From Climacium dendroides (Eukaryota > Streptophyta > Bryopsida > Hypnales > Climaciaceae), in NCBI GenBank assembly GCA_950106755.1, contig OX467088.1, positions 16,042,001-16,106,000 on the forward strand: a stretch of 64,000 bases of DNA. The letters run 5' to 3'. Both the position numbers and the translations under genes were made by a program. Shown in pieces: positions 12,701 to 23,061 of the stretch. Positions within the stretch are counted from its first letter, which is position 1, and the number at the start of each line of letters is the position of its first letter. The notes below the pieces were generated by a model, which was given only the letters and a program-made list of their open reading frames with translations, searched no databases and was not told the DNA's origin.

Positions 12701-15108
12701 CCTAGAATAGGGCCCAAGAAGTTATCTATCCTTTGCAGTAAAGTGATAGCCTGCTCTTGCCATTGATCATCAGCAAAGATCTCTTCAAAAGGCCAATTCA
12801 AAGTGTCTTCTCCAAAATCATATAGTCTGAGCTCATGAAAAGGGTGTTTTGTAAACTAAAGACCATTTTTGCCTTCACTATTTTCAGTGACCGCCTCTTC
12901 CTTGAAAAAATCCACGTAATCTCCCACCCAATTAGGGTCATCATCCGATTCTTGTGCAGCATGTGGCTCTAATGGCCCTGGAAGATCTCTTGCAATATTG
13001 TGATTGGTGCCAAAAAGCACTCGTTGTGTATCACCAAATGGCTTGTCGTCACTCAACTTCGTGTCACTCACACGAACCAACCTCTCTCCAATGCCCCCGC
13101 CAAAATCCACAAGGAACATAGGCATTCCAATAATGTGATGGCAAAATCGGGAAGTCACAACTGTATGAACTCTGTCAGGATTGTAGAGAACTTGGGTCAA
13201 GGTCCAATATTGCAAGGAGAACACGTTCAACGTTTGCGAGAGTAGGCCGTCGTACAAGACAGGGTGTTCACTCTATGAGAATATGGGGTCAAAAACAAGA
13301 ATTGTAGGCGGACTGGCTCCTGGTGTGAATAGACGGGATACTTTGAGCGGTACAAATGTTGCATCCCTTACTACGCAATGCCGCTTTGACTTTTGCGGTG
13401 TGAATTCCTCATATGGGAAGGATTCCTCGGTCCCCCTTGTGTTCTGTATACCACAGTCCCCATCAAATTCATCCATAATTGCCGCAGTCACCAATGCCCT
13501 TTGAGGTTGCAAGGAAATTGGACTTCGCGCCTCCAACTCTATTTGAGGTGGTTGCCATCCCTCAAATGCCACCAGCGTGCGTTTCCTTGCCACGCTAACT
13601 GAGTTGGGCCGCCTCCCAGGTCAACGTGGTTTATGAGAGTACGAACTTCTACGCACCCTCGTTCGATGTCCTTGCAAAGTATCATGTGTGGCTTGATCCT
13701 CCAACCGCCTCGTCACCTCGCCTTCTCCTCTTCGGTTGTGGCTCAGTTTTCCATGAAGCGTCTCCAGCAGTTGCTTCCGATTCAGGACTTGATTTGGAAG
13801 ATCTCGGGACATGGGTGATGGCTACGGAGTTGGCCCAAGGTGGAATACAAACATTCCCAATGCTTTACCATTGATGGGGCTCATCCGCTCCCAAATGTAG
13901 CAAGCGGAGCTCGGATTCCGCGGTGGCATGACAAGGATGTCTTGGCTGCCAAAGGAGGGTCCATCTTTGATTGTAGGCACGAGATTCAGCGTTGGAAGCA
14001 ATGCTTGATTCGGTAGCCACGGGACTTGCAGGTTCTCGGGACTAATGTAACATTTGGGTGGCGTAACTTAACATTCAGCAATTGCAGCTCTACTTCCTTC
14101 TCTGAGTCACTTGCGGTCGTTGCATTGTTTACTTTTGCCTCCTCTGCTTGACGCTACACCACCTGCTTGCGTGCCTCCGACCGCAATCTTGCCATCCTGC
14201 ACAATTCGCAGCTTCAGAAATAGGGTTTCTCTAATGATGTGATTCACATCAAATCTAAAGCCTTCTGGGCCCTTCTCTTCTCACTACATTGTCTAGTGGA
14301 GGATGTGCTGGACGTGCTGACGAAATAGGAAGCGCAACCACAAATATTCTGGAGTGTGTGGCTTTCTATGAGTACAGGGAGGTAGAGGAATGCCTTGCAT
14401 CCACTGAATGTCAAGTAGTGCTAGAATTCAAGATTCTTGCCGTGAACTTGCACCATGCAATTGTACCCAATGCCGCAAAACCTGAGCCTCTTCTTGTAAG
14501 TGCGGCGGTGCGCTCGACAGTAGCATTGTTGCAACAACAATGGTACGTGTATTTCCTCTACTACGCACCTCACACTTTTGAAACTACCTTCCACAATTTG
14601 AAATGAACAATGGTTTGCACACGACACCACTACCCCAAGATCCATCCTCAAAAGTCATGATGACATCGTATGAATTGATACTGCCACGACGCGAAGTGAT
14701 GACATTGGCACCGTGCAATCCCCTTTGTGACACCCAAATTTGACTCATTCTTAGTGGAGGTGCACCTCCATCCTCACCGAATTCGAGGGTGCGATCTCCC
14801 ACATAAACCCCAACTCTCCCACCTGTTGTGACCACTGCAAACAACCACGTCGACAAAATGGCAATCCGTGCCTTCCCCGGGTACAATGCCATACATACTA
14901 TTCGTTGTTTTGTAGCCCTGATCACGTATTCCTTCGATCAGTTGTCATGCTTTTGAGTATTACAATGCATAGCACATCACGTTCTATGCTCTACGACTTT
15001 GGCTTTAACTTTGTTTCACAGTCAAAACCCTAAATCCAGTGCTCGGGTGTTCAAATATATGAAAATACCAAAGCTACAGCCACAAAGGGCTTTTGTGACA
15101 TTCAAGGG
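9732..15108 (-). mobile_element. piggyBac element (5.4 kb) with TTAA target duplication
   Basis: TTAA flanks the unit at 9728-9731 and 15109-15112. The ends are inverted: CCCCTGAATGAC on the left and CCCTTGAATGTC in reverse complement on the right. The unit is clearly GC-richer than the flanks. It interrupts repeat R1, whose copy near 52.85 kb reads straight through the same TTAA, so an empty-site relative exists in this window. It encodes a decayed piggyBac transposase on the minus strand. The 9732-10890 part lies downstream of that gene; a 117-codon plus-strand frame there (9739-10092) is unrecognised. At 5.4 kb it is longer than the classic insect element of about 2.5 kb, partly because of introns. 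Confidence 0.92.
10891..14195 (-). pseudogene. piggyBac transposase (DDE_Tnp_1_7), decayed
   Basis: This would be the cut-and-paste transposase that excises and inserts the element at TTAA. The likely start is the MARLRSEARK methionine at 14195. An acidic N-terminal region follows (SDDDPNWVGDYVDFFKEE near 12.9 kb), then PTNYFLRYCLVAILERIVEE and TNRY near 12.6 kb. An intron (about 12605 to 12390) leads to the core: WTPIDL, FEAIIRCLHLVNN and YDKLAKVRWFYEVL (12.3-12.05 kb). The first catalytic Asp is in TIDEIMIPYKG (about 12.0 kb). The second site reads IITNNFFTSPQLF (about 11.67 kb), with Asn where the family has Asp. The third lies in WMDSKPNF (about 11.47 kb). A C-terminal cysteine cluster (CQRCVVC...RLCSGC...CKGACF..VH) ends at 10891. 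Several in-frame stops and frameshifts show that this copy is dead. Family identity is very secure; individual exon ends are not. Confidence 0.88.
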
Positions 15109-15444
15109 TTAACATATAAATTCTAACACAATAACCAAATTGCAAAGAAAACATAACTCAAAAAACTTTATTGAAAATGAACATTGGATGGAGAAACAAG
15201 CCCCCAAAGTTGTAGCCATCAAATGTAGTTTGATGAAATCAAATTAAACCTTTGAAGTTCGATTGGCTTACAAAAAATTAGTACATCTTGAATTGATCTG
15301 AAAATTTTAAGACACAAACTAAAAGAGAGAGTGAAAATTTTCCAACAAGGTTTATTGAATTTGAACATTATACACAAAAGTTACAATACTTTGCATTGGA
15401 CTTAAGCTATGTTAGGATACTTTTGGTCCCCTAGTGTTTAGGGG
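15109..15444 (+). repeat. Repeat R1 copy A, right part
   Basis: This continues the R1 copy that was split by piggyBac. It resumes at the duplicated TTAA and follows the same order as 52.86-53.2 kb ('accaaattgcaa', 'attgaaaatgaacattggat', 'caagcccccaaagttgt'). It ends 'ggtcccctag...ttagggg' followed by TTAA (15445-15448). Confidence 0.8.
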
Positions 15445-15448
15445 TTAA

Positions 15449-16894
15449 GCGTGAAATCCCCAAGAATTGTGTTTTGATTGTATTAACTTGTTTTGTATTG
15501 ATTTGTTTGTATGACTTGTGCCTTATTCAAAACTTGTAAATTAGCATCAAAAACTAGTTTTATGTTTTAAATCTCAATTTAGGAGCCCCAAAATATATCC
15601 AATGATATGAAAATTAAGTTTCAATTACCAACCAATATAGGAAAAAAAAACAATCAAAATTCCAAAATCACACTTTAGAACCACCCTAACTAGTAGACTA
15701 TATTGTTTAAATTCTCTTTTTATAGGTCTAGCCAACTAAAATCATCCATGTGGCAAGTTCAGTTAGCAGTGGCAACTAGTCATTGCAAGGGTCCAACCAA
15801 CTAGTAGTGCCACATAGTAGCCTAATTAGTAGCCAACAATCCAATCAACATAAGGGGGTTGGCTAGTAAAGAACAACCATGTGGTAGGGTCTTCAAAGAG
15901 GTTTGTTAATGCAATGTGTTAGGAATGTTGTTCCATTCTGTTCTAGATTGAATTGGACTAGTCTACTCTAGTTTTGGATTCATTTTGAACTATTAGGATT
16001 CATGACCATATATATATATAACCTTAAATTGAAGTTAAAAAACTAATTAGGGGAGGAAGAAGTATAGACTAAATTAGTAGAAGAATAAGAGAAGACTAAA
16101 TACAATAAAAAATTTGCACAAGTTTCCAATGGCTATAATTAAAACATTAGAAAAGAATAAAGGCTAAATTAAAAGTAAGAAAACTTGGATTGTTAATTGA
16201 TTGCAACTAAGAAAAATAAGAAGTCAAATGCATAAAAACTCAAACTAGCCATAAAGAGGAAGGATGGAGAAGTTATGTACTTGCTAATGAAGGAGTCTTG
16301 AAAATGAAAGAGTGAGGTGATTATTTTAGATGTTGGAAGTTTAGCAATAGGAAGGGATTAGGTGGAAATCCAAGAAATTTACTTAACTATTAGAATTTTA
16401 GATTAGACATTTGTTGACTTTGGATAGAAAGATAAGAATATTGCATTATTGTCATTCAATTAGAGGAAGTATAGATGTTTCAAAAAACATAAAATACATT
16501 AAAAAATGGACTTAAAACGAATAAGATATAAGTGGATGAAGTTTAGGAGTTAGAATGGATGAAGAATAATGAAACTCATCCAAAACAAAGAAGAGTGAAA
16601 ACTTAAGGTGTATTAAGAATCTAGAGTATGAAAGTGAAATTAAAAGTTGATTTCAAATTGTAAGTTGAATAAAATTAGTAGATAAAATTTAAAGTACCAA
16701 TTGGCAATCAACTTCATCCATGCATAACTTCTATTAGGAAAATCCAAACTTCAAGTATTGTAGCATTTCAAAGAATTGAATTAAAGTTCTACAAAAGAGA
16801 AGTTTTAAAACCTAAAAATTGTAAACTAATCAAAGTAATTCAGCATCCTTGGAAAAAGATAGATGTCAAATTGAAATCTGTAGAAGATAGCCAA
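15449..16894. other. AT-rich intergenic sequence, no gene seen
   Basis: Both strands are dense in stops and no domain is recognisable. A short (TA)n tract lies near 16010. I see no structured RNA or element ends between R1 and the CACTA element. Confidence 0.6.
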
Positions 16895-18704
16895 CACTAC
16901 GAGAAAATGAATGTTTTATGACTGCCAAATATGACTGCAGTGAGTCACAAAATAAAAAATGTGACTCAAGCAAAAATCACTATAGATGGTCGGGATATGA
17001 CTAGGATGAATTATGGCTAAGTCATTCACTTTCAATCATATGATTGGTGAGTCATATTTGTAGTCATATGGATTTGAAAGTATAATAAACCATTTTTAGA
17101 CGTATTTTGCCAATATGGCATATATGTTGACCACCCTTGGAGGCTTGACTTTCTCATAAGCTGCCTCGGCAAAAAAAAAATCCTATGTGGCATGTAACTG
17201 TGCCCAGTCATATCTTAGCTGACGTGGAATGTGACTGTGGTAAGTTATATTTTAAGTGATATGGACTACAGAGAGTTATATTTTAAATAATATGGAATAT
17301 AACTGTGGTGAGTCATATTTTGAATCATATTTTAAATGATATGGAGTATGACTATGGTGATTCATATTTCAAGTCATATTTTAAGTGATATGGAGTATAA
17401 TTGTTGTGAGTCATATCTTAAGTGATATGGAGTATAATTGTTGTGAATCATATCTTAAGTGATATGGAGTATAACTGTTGTGAGTCATATTTTGGTTGAT
17501 GCAGTATATGACTATCGGGAGTCATATTTTGGTTGATGAAGTATATGACTATCGTGAGTCATTTTTTTGTTCAAGTTAGTACTAAAAGATAGTAAGAAGT
17601 AAAAGCTAAGGTATAACAAGAGGCAACAAAAATTAAAACTAAAAATCAATAAGAAGTAAGAATAAGACAAGTGAAGATGTAATAAAAGATTAGCAACAAC
17701 TATAAAGCAACAACAAATTAACAACTATGAAACAACAACAAATTAACAACAAATAAGATGTAAGAAGCAACAATAGATTAGTAACAACTAAGAAACAACA
17801 ACTAAAACCTCAATAATTAAACAACAACTAAAACACAACAATACAACAATTAGAACTTCGAAAAGCAAAAGGAGGAAGAAACAAGAGTTAGAAAGCAACA
17901 ACACAACAACCAAAGCACAACAACACAACAATTAGTACTTTAAAAAACAAAAGGAAGAAGAAACAAGAGTTAGGAAGCAACAACAACACAACAATTAGTA
18001 CTTAAAAAAACGAAAAAATGAAGAAAAAACAAGAATTAGAAAGCAACAATACAACAACCAAAGTACAACAACACAACAATTAGAACTTTAAAAAATAAGA
18101 GAAGAAAGAAGAAGCAAGAGTTAGAAAGCAACAACTAAACAAAAACAACTAAAACACAACAACACAACAATTAGAGCTTCAAAAAACAAGAGGAGGAAGA
18201 AGAAACAAGAGTTAGAAAGCAAGAAGATGAAGTACATGAAGTGGCAGCTAGGGTTTCAAAACCCTAAAAAATGACGGCTAAGATTTCAAAATCCCCAAAA
18301 AACAATGGCTACAATTTTATAGTTTTGAGCAATAATTTATTTACATTTTTTTAGGTTGCCCAAACTTTTAGGAGGTTGCCTGGAAAAAAACTTCAAAAAA
18401 AATGTAAACTTACAAAAATGTGACTATAGAATACTGCATGTTGTCATATATGCAAAAATGTGATTGACAAATATGATTGGTATTTCCGAAATACGTTCCC
18501 TATGGTTTCCTAAAAAGTATTTTGCCGTTCATCATGCATATATACTATACACTCATGAAGTACAAAGACAAAATATGACTGGCAATCACATTTGCAGTCA
18601 TGCTTTTTCCCAACGTTGTGGGATCCAAAAATATAACTGCGAGCCGTTGCCAGTCATCCTCAATCATATTTTTGTAGTCATAAAACACTTAAATCCTAGT
18701 AGTG
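16895..18704. mobile_element. Non-autonomous CACTA element, 1.8 kb, CAA target duplication
   Basis: The left end reads CACTACGAGAAAATGA then TGTTTTATGACTGC. The right end in reverse complement reads CACTACTAGGATTTAA then GTGTTTTATGACTAC, an imperfect TIR of about 35 bp. CAA flanks both ends (16892-16894 and 18705-18707), the 3-bp duplication of the CACTA superfamily. The interior is two repeat blocks. About 17200-17560 holds roughly eight units of a 'gtgagtcatatttt...gatatggagtata' type, and 17820-18190 holds 'aacaacacaacaattag' type units. Sub-terminal repeats of this kind are normally transposase binding regions. No transposase is encoded. Confidence 0.85.
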
Positions 18705-18707
18705 CAA

Positions 18708-19189
18708 AGAAGAAAGTTAAGTTCAAAATTTCATAGGATAAGATTGTGAATTTCAAAGTTTTTATGAATTAGAAATTGAATGAAATTGTCTCTTATTTTT
18801 ACATTGCATGTCCCAATGCCATTACTGCATTACACCACAAAACAAAGCCCTTGCATTCCTTTGTACATAAAGCTTTCTATTTGTATCAAGAATGCAACCT
18901 CTCACACCGTAACAAATCCCTTTGTGCATAAAAAATATTGAATTTCAAAGTTTTTACAAATTATAATTTTTTTTCTCAAGATTTTGTACTCTAATTTCAA
19001 CAATTGCAAAAAAATTAATTAATCTCTCAAGATTATTTTTAAAATGCCAAAAATGATACTAAAAATAGTATTTTAAGTGGTATACAATTTGAGTTGATTT
19101 ACATCTTAAAAAGTAATGACTCATATTTAGCTTAATAACTCCTTAATATGGCTGGTTTGCTTGGCTTGATGACCATACATGGGCAATAG
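18708..19189. other. AT-rich intergenic sequence, no gene seen
   Basis: Short direct repeats ('aatttcaaagtttttayraatta' at 18747 and 18951) suggest local duplication. I see no coding or RNA gene. Confidence 0.55.
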
Positions 19190-19193
19190 TTAA

Positions 19194-19413
19194 CCCTTAA
19201 ACGTCGGGCTAGTGACCGTGGAAATCAGCCCTTTTGGAACCATGTGACATCATCTAGTTTTAAAAAATAAAAATATTCATTGGAAATCAAACTACTGTAG
19301 AAGATTTTCTCTTTCCACCCCTAATTCTAAGGATGAATAGTTGCATTTCTGTCCTACACAGGAGAATTCCTTGTCATTCATTGGAAAAAAACGGCCACCA
19401 CTGCATTTATGGG
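19194..19413. mobile_element. 220-bp TTAA-flanked MITE (family R2)
   Basis: TTAA flanks both sides (19190-19193 and 19414-19417). The left end reads CCCTTAAACGTCGGGCTAGT; the right end in reverse complement reads CCCATAAATGCAGTGGTGG, so they are inverted. A relative in the opposite orientation lies at about 51961-52167. TTAA duplication together with a CCC start is the piggyBac signature, so I infer a non-autonomous piggyBac-type MITE. Its TIRs differ from those of the 5.4 kb element here. Confidence 0.65.
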
Positions 19414-19848
19414 TTAAACAAGATTTTGATTTTGATTTAAAAAAAAAAAGAAGGTGATAGTTGACTTATAAACAAGCATTAACAACCTGGTAGTAACTAC
19501 ATGGTTGAGGCAAGTTAACTTCATGATGAAGATCCTACATATCTCAACCCTTGCTACTTAGATGGCTATAGATTAATACAGTGGCTCATAACGGACAATT
19601 GGTCAAATGAAGGCCCTGCCACCATCACTGTACAGTAAGGTCTACTTCATTTACGAATTCTAAGGTTTCAACAATGTTGCCTTGAAATTTCACAAACTTC
19701 AGATTGCCATATCATGTGCAAAAATGAACCAATTTCTGAACCAAAAGTTGCGTTGGAATTGTATGGAAGAGTACTTCAACATATAAAAAAATTATTTACA
19801 TTGAAAATCTGAGATCATACAACATTTACCATTTCTAGTCTACATTGT

Positions 19849-20860
19849 CTACCATCTAGTACTATCGCCTTTGGCCGCAATTGTAGCTTGAATTCGGTCC
19901 GGCATGCTTGCAATCAACGTTTGTAGTATCTCTAAAGAAACATAATCCTATATTGCTTGAATGGTTTGAATCATGTCTTCCTTGTTCTTCGGCTTTTGAT
20001 GGTGGTGTAAGAGATCTTTTACAATGTGCCACAGGTTTTCTATTGGGTTCAAATCGGGGGAGTTTGCAAGCCATTCTAACTTTTTCATACCATGAGCGCT
20101 CCGCCATATTGCCAGAGCTTTCCCGCGATGGATGGGAGCAACATCCTCCATGAGAGTAAGCTTATGAGGCTCATTGTGCATGAAATAGAATCGAGATAGT
20201 TCACCCTCATAGACATTGTTAACAAAATCTTTTGTAGTCCGCTCTTCTTGCGGCATAAAAATTAGACAACTCTTGTGATATCCAGTAAATCCCCCCTACA
20301 CCATCACTGAAGTCTTCCCTAATTTGAACGTAGGAGCAAGACATTGCAAGGAATAACACTCATGAGTTTTTCTCTAAACTCGAATGCGCTTGGAATTCTT
20401 TCCAAGCTCAAAATTTGATTCATCCGTCCAAATCACTCTTTTCCAATCATCCACTGTCCAATTGTGGTACTTCTTAGCAAAAGCCATCCTGTGATTCATA
20501 TGAGTATCATTGAGGTACGGCTTCTTTGGTGCTACACGATTTTGAAATCCTAATCTATGAATGTATCTCCGCATTGTATGTCGATGAACATGGAATTTTC
20601 CTGTGAGTGCTGCCAATGTCAACCGCTGATGAGAACGGATCATTTGACCAAGGTCTCTCATACTACGATCAGACAATTTTAGAGGTTGAGGTTTAGGTTT
20701 TAGAGTGCTCATTTGACCAAAAACTCTCCATTTCGTGAGAACAGTCAAAACTATGGAACGTGGTATTTTCAAGATTTTAGCTATTTGACTAGATTTCATG
20801 TCTCTCTCTCATGCCAACAATCCTAGCTTGTTCAACATCACTTAGTGTCCTTGTCTTCAT
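19849..20860 (-). pseudogene. Tc1-like DD34E transposase, decayed
   Basis: This would be a Tc1/mariner cut-and-paste transposase of about 337 codons, the normal size. The start is MKTRTLSDVEQARIVGM at 20860. A frameshift in a GA run joins it to the helix-turn-helix part (SSQIAKILKIPRSIVLTVL, then TLAALTGKFHVHRHTMRRYI). The catalytic residues are the Asp in IWTDESNFEL, the Asp in LMEDVAPIHRGKA and the Glu in NSPDLNPIENLW. I count 34 residues between the last two, giving DD34E. Three in-frame TAG codons are seen; two sit where the family has Trp (after KRIR and before GGFTGYHK). The protein ends DSTRW before a TAG at 19849. The element's TIRs and TA duplication were not found. Plant mariner-like elements are usually DD39D, so DD34E is notable. 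Confidence 0.88.
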
Positions 20861-21840
20861 GATAATCTGATGAGAAAATGATATGGAATGAGAAAAAATG
20901 TGAAATTTAGATGTGTAGAATTGACTTCAAATGGAGAGCAAAATTGAAGGCCAAAACTGACCTCAATTGTAATATCGGAGTTCAATTGTTGCAGTTGCAG
21001 ATGCTAGTGACCTAATCTTGCAGTGTGAAGCTCTAAGGAAGCGCTCAAATCGAGTGGAATTGACGGCAATTCAAGGCATGGACGCTAGTCGGGACCTTCA
21101 TAGCAGGGCAGAGACGGATTAGAAGAATTGCCAACAAATGCAAAGAAGAGTGATCAGAATTGAACCATAATGTTTGCCACTCTAAGAGGCGATCAAGTTG
21201 ATCAATGAGGTATAAGCCCTCTTCCTCCCAAAAGAAAAATGGACACCAATGTGAGAGTCACGGTGTGGAAGCTTGAGAGCGAATCAAATTGAAATGCGGA
21301 GACAAGGAGGCCGGGGATAGAGACGGATCGTAGGGCAATGGAATAAGACAATGTGGGAGACTGCCAGCAGCCATTGTTCATGGAATTAAAGGTGAGGAGC
21401 GACGGTAGGGTGGGCTACAGTTAAAGCATGGCACTGGCGAGTTTTTGGTGCACTCACAAAAAAAATTTAATTGTGCATGGAGTGTATTATTGGGGCGGAA
21501 ATCAATAGCTCCAGGTAGGGGACTATTGACCGCAACAAGGTGCGGGAATAGGACACGGGAGGCGGATGTTTGGGATGGGAGCTTGGGGCCAGAAATCGAA
21601 AAAACTGTGTAATCGCAAGGAACGGGAGACAAGAATTCGTAAATGAAGTGGACCTCATTATACAAATCATACATTCCAAATTTTAATTACTTATGCTTAA
21701 AAAATGATGGTAAAATTAAATTTGATCATTATTAAGCTAAGTGACTTTAAGAACTTGACTGGTTCTAAAAGATCAAGGGCACTTTGTATTAAAGGTGATT
21801 GCAAGAAACACTTGTACTATTTGTTGCATTTTTGGTTTTT
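20861..21840. other. Unassigned moderately GC-rich sequence between Tc1 and the large element
   Basis: From about 20960 to 21660 base composition is less AT-rich than the flanks and no domain is recognisable. The minus-strand frames at 21378-21679 show no family features. It could be the outer part of the Tc1-like unit or a further, unrecognised element. Confidence 0.4.
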
Positions 21841-21844
21841 GAGG

Positions 21845-23061
21845 GTCCTGTACTTCCAGTACTACAAGTACTGTGAGTACTACGAAAGGTGCGCAGGATG
21901 AATCATGGACCGTTGATTTGAATTCCGATCTACGGCTGCAAGTACACGTGGCAACAAACTTTCGAAAGACTGACATGGCGGGTGGAGGCTGTCAGATGCC
22001 TGTCATAATGTTGCCGTCGTAGACTTTACTCTCGCTTCACCTAATTGTGGTGCCAAAGTGGAGGTCGGTTGAGTTAGGACTCCACTTCCGCGTGCCGTTG
22101 AAGCGAACTCACGAAGCGCTACAAAGGTTGAGTTTTGCCACAACTTTGTCGGCGATGGCATGCGCACTTTCTTGCATCGTCGAACTGAGCTCCCATTTGC
22201 GACTACTGTTGTTGTTGTCGGTTTTTGGATTCAAGACAAATTGACTCGGGCAAATTCGGGCGTCGTTGGAGTTGCCAACTTCAGTGAAGTGCGCGCTTTG
22301 TAGTGCACGACAACGGCGTGGGTTCAGAAGGCGTGGGTTCAGAAGAGGTATGCCCTGCCGGCCCCTATCCTCTTCAATTTCATTCGACATTGGTTTAGAT
22401 GCGTCTTTGTGTGCATAGGCATGACGGATGTACTAGTGCACCCTTCGTGGTTTGTCACAGGGAAGCCCGAGCGAAGCTCATGCTACCGTCTTAGGTTTAG
22501 GGCTGAATTCTAGTACGACAGGGCTTGCCTCCTCTCAATAGGATGACGGTGTTCCTTCTTGTTCGCGATTCAATTCATATGCAGTGATGTAGTGCTGTTT
22601 TGATAATCGCTCTCAGTGAACGATGGCTTGCGGTGCTAGGATTTAGGGTTTAGGGTCTGTATGCTAGCTGTGAGTTTCTTCTCGTTGTCCTCAAGTCCTC
22701 CACCCACCGTTTCTAGATGTCTGGAATTTGTTCCTGTGCAGATTTCTTGGAGTAGCACATCGTAAAAGGAAAACGATGACTGCGCATACAACTACTGAAC
22801 GGGGTGCGTTGTTCTATAAGAATTCCCTTCTTATCATGGTACTTTATAATGCTTTGTATATTTTCTTATATCATGCTCGTTGTCCTTTCTTTCTTTTTGG
22901 TGGATTCTTCATGTTACTGGACTTGTACTACTCCTCTGTTTCTTACACATATGTCACTGGCTTCACCCTATCTTCAGCATTTGCATAGACAATGTAGACT
23001 TTGGTTTCTAATGTTCTGTTCTTGATGTTCATGGCTTCCTTACCTTGCATAGGACTCTGCA
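21845..23061 (+). promoter_or_regulatory. 5' region of the SET gene and left end of the outer element
   Basis: No protein domain is visible. The stretch opens with three AGTACT words within about 30 bases (21858-21884). Plus-strand frames at 22728-23025 are hydrophobic and look incidental. It probably contains the promoter and 5' leader of the gene starting at 23062; I cannot point to a TATA box with confidence. Confidence 0.35.

Noticed and set aside
19640..21010. Exact ends of the Tc1-like element
   Set aside because: A TACAGTAAGG word lies near 19630 downstream of the gene, but no inverted partner was found on the other side.
22728..23025. Membrane protein frames upstream of the SET gene
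   Set aside because: Short hydrophobic frames overlap on the same strand, without a splice link to the gene that begins at 23062; likely chance in T-rich sequence.
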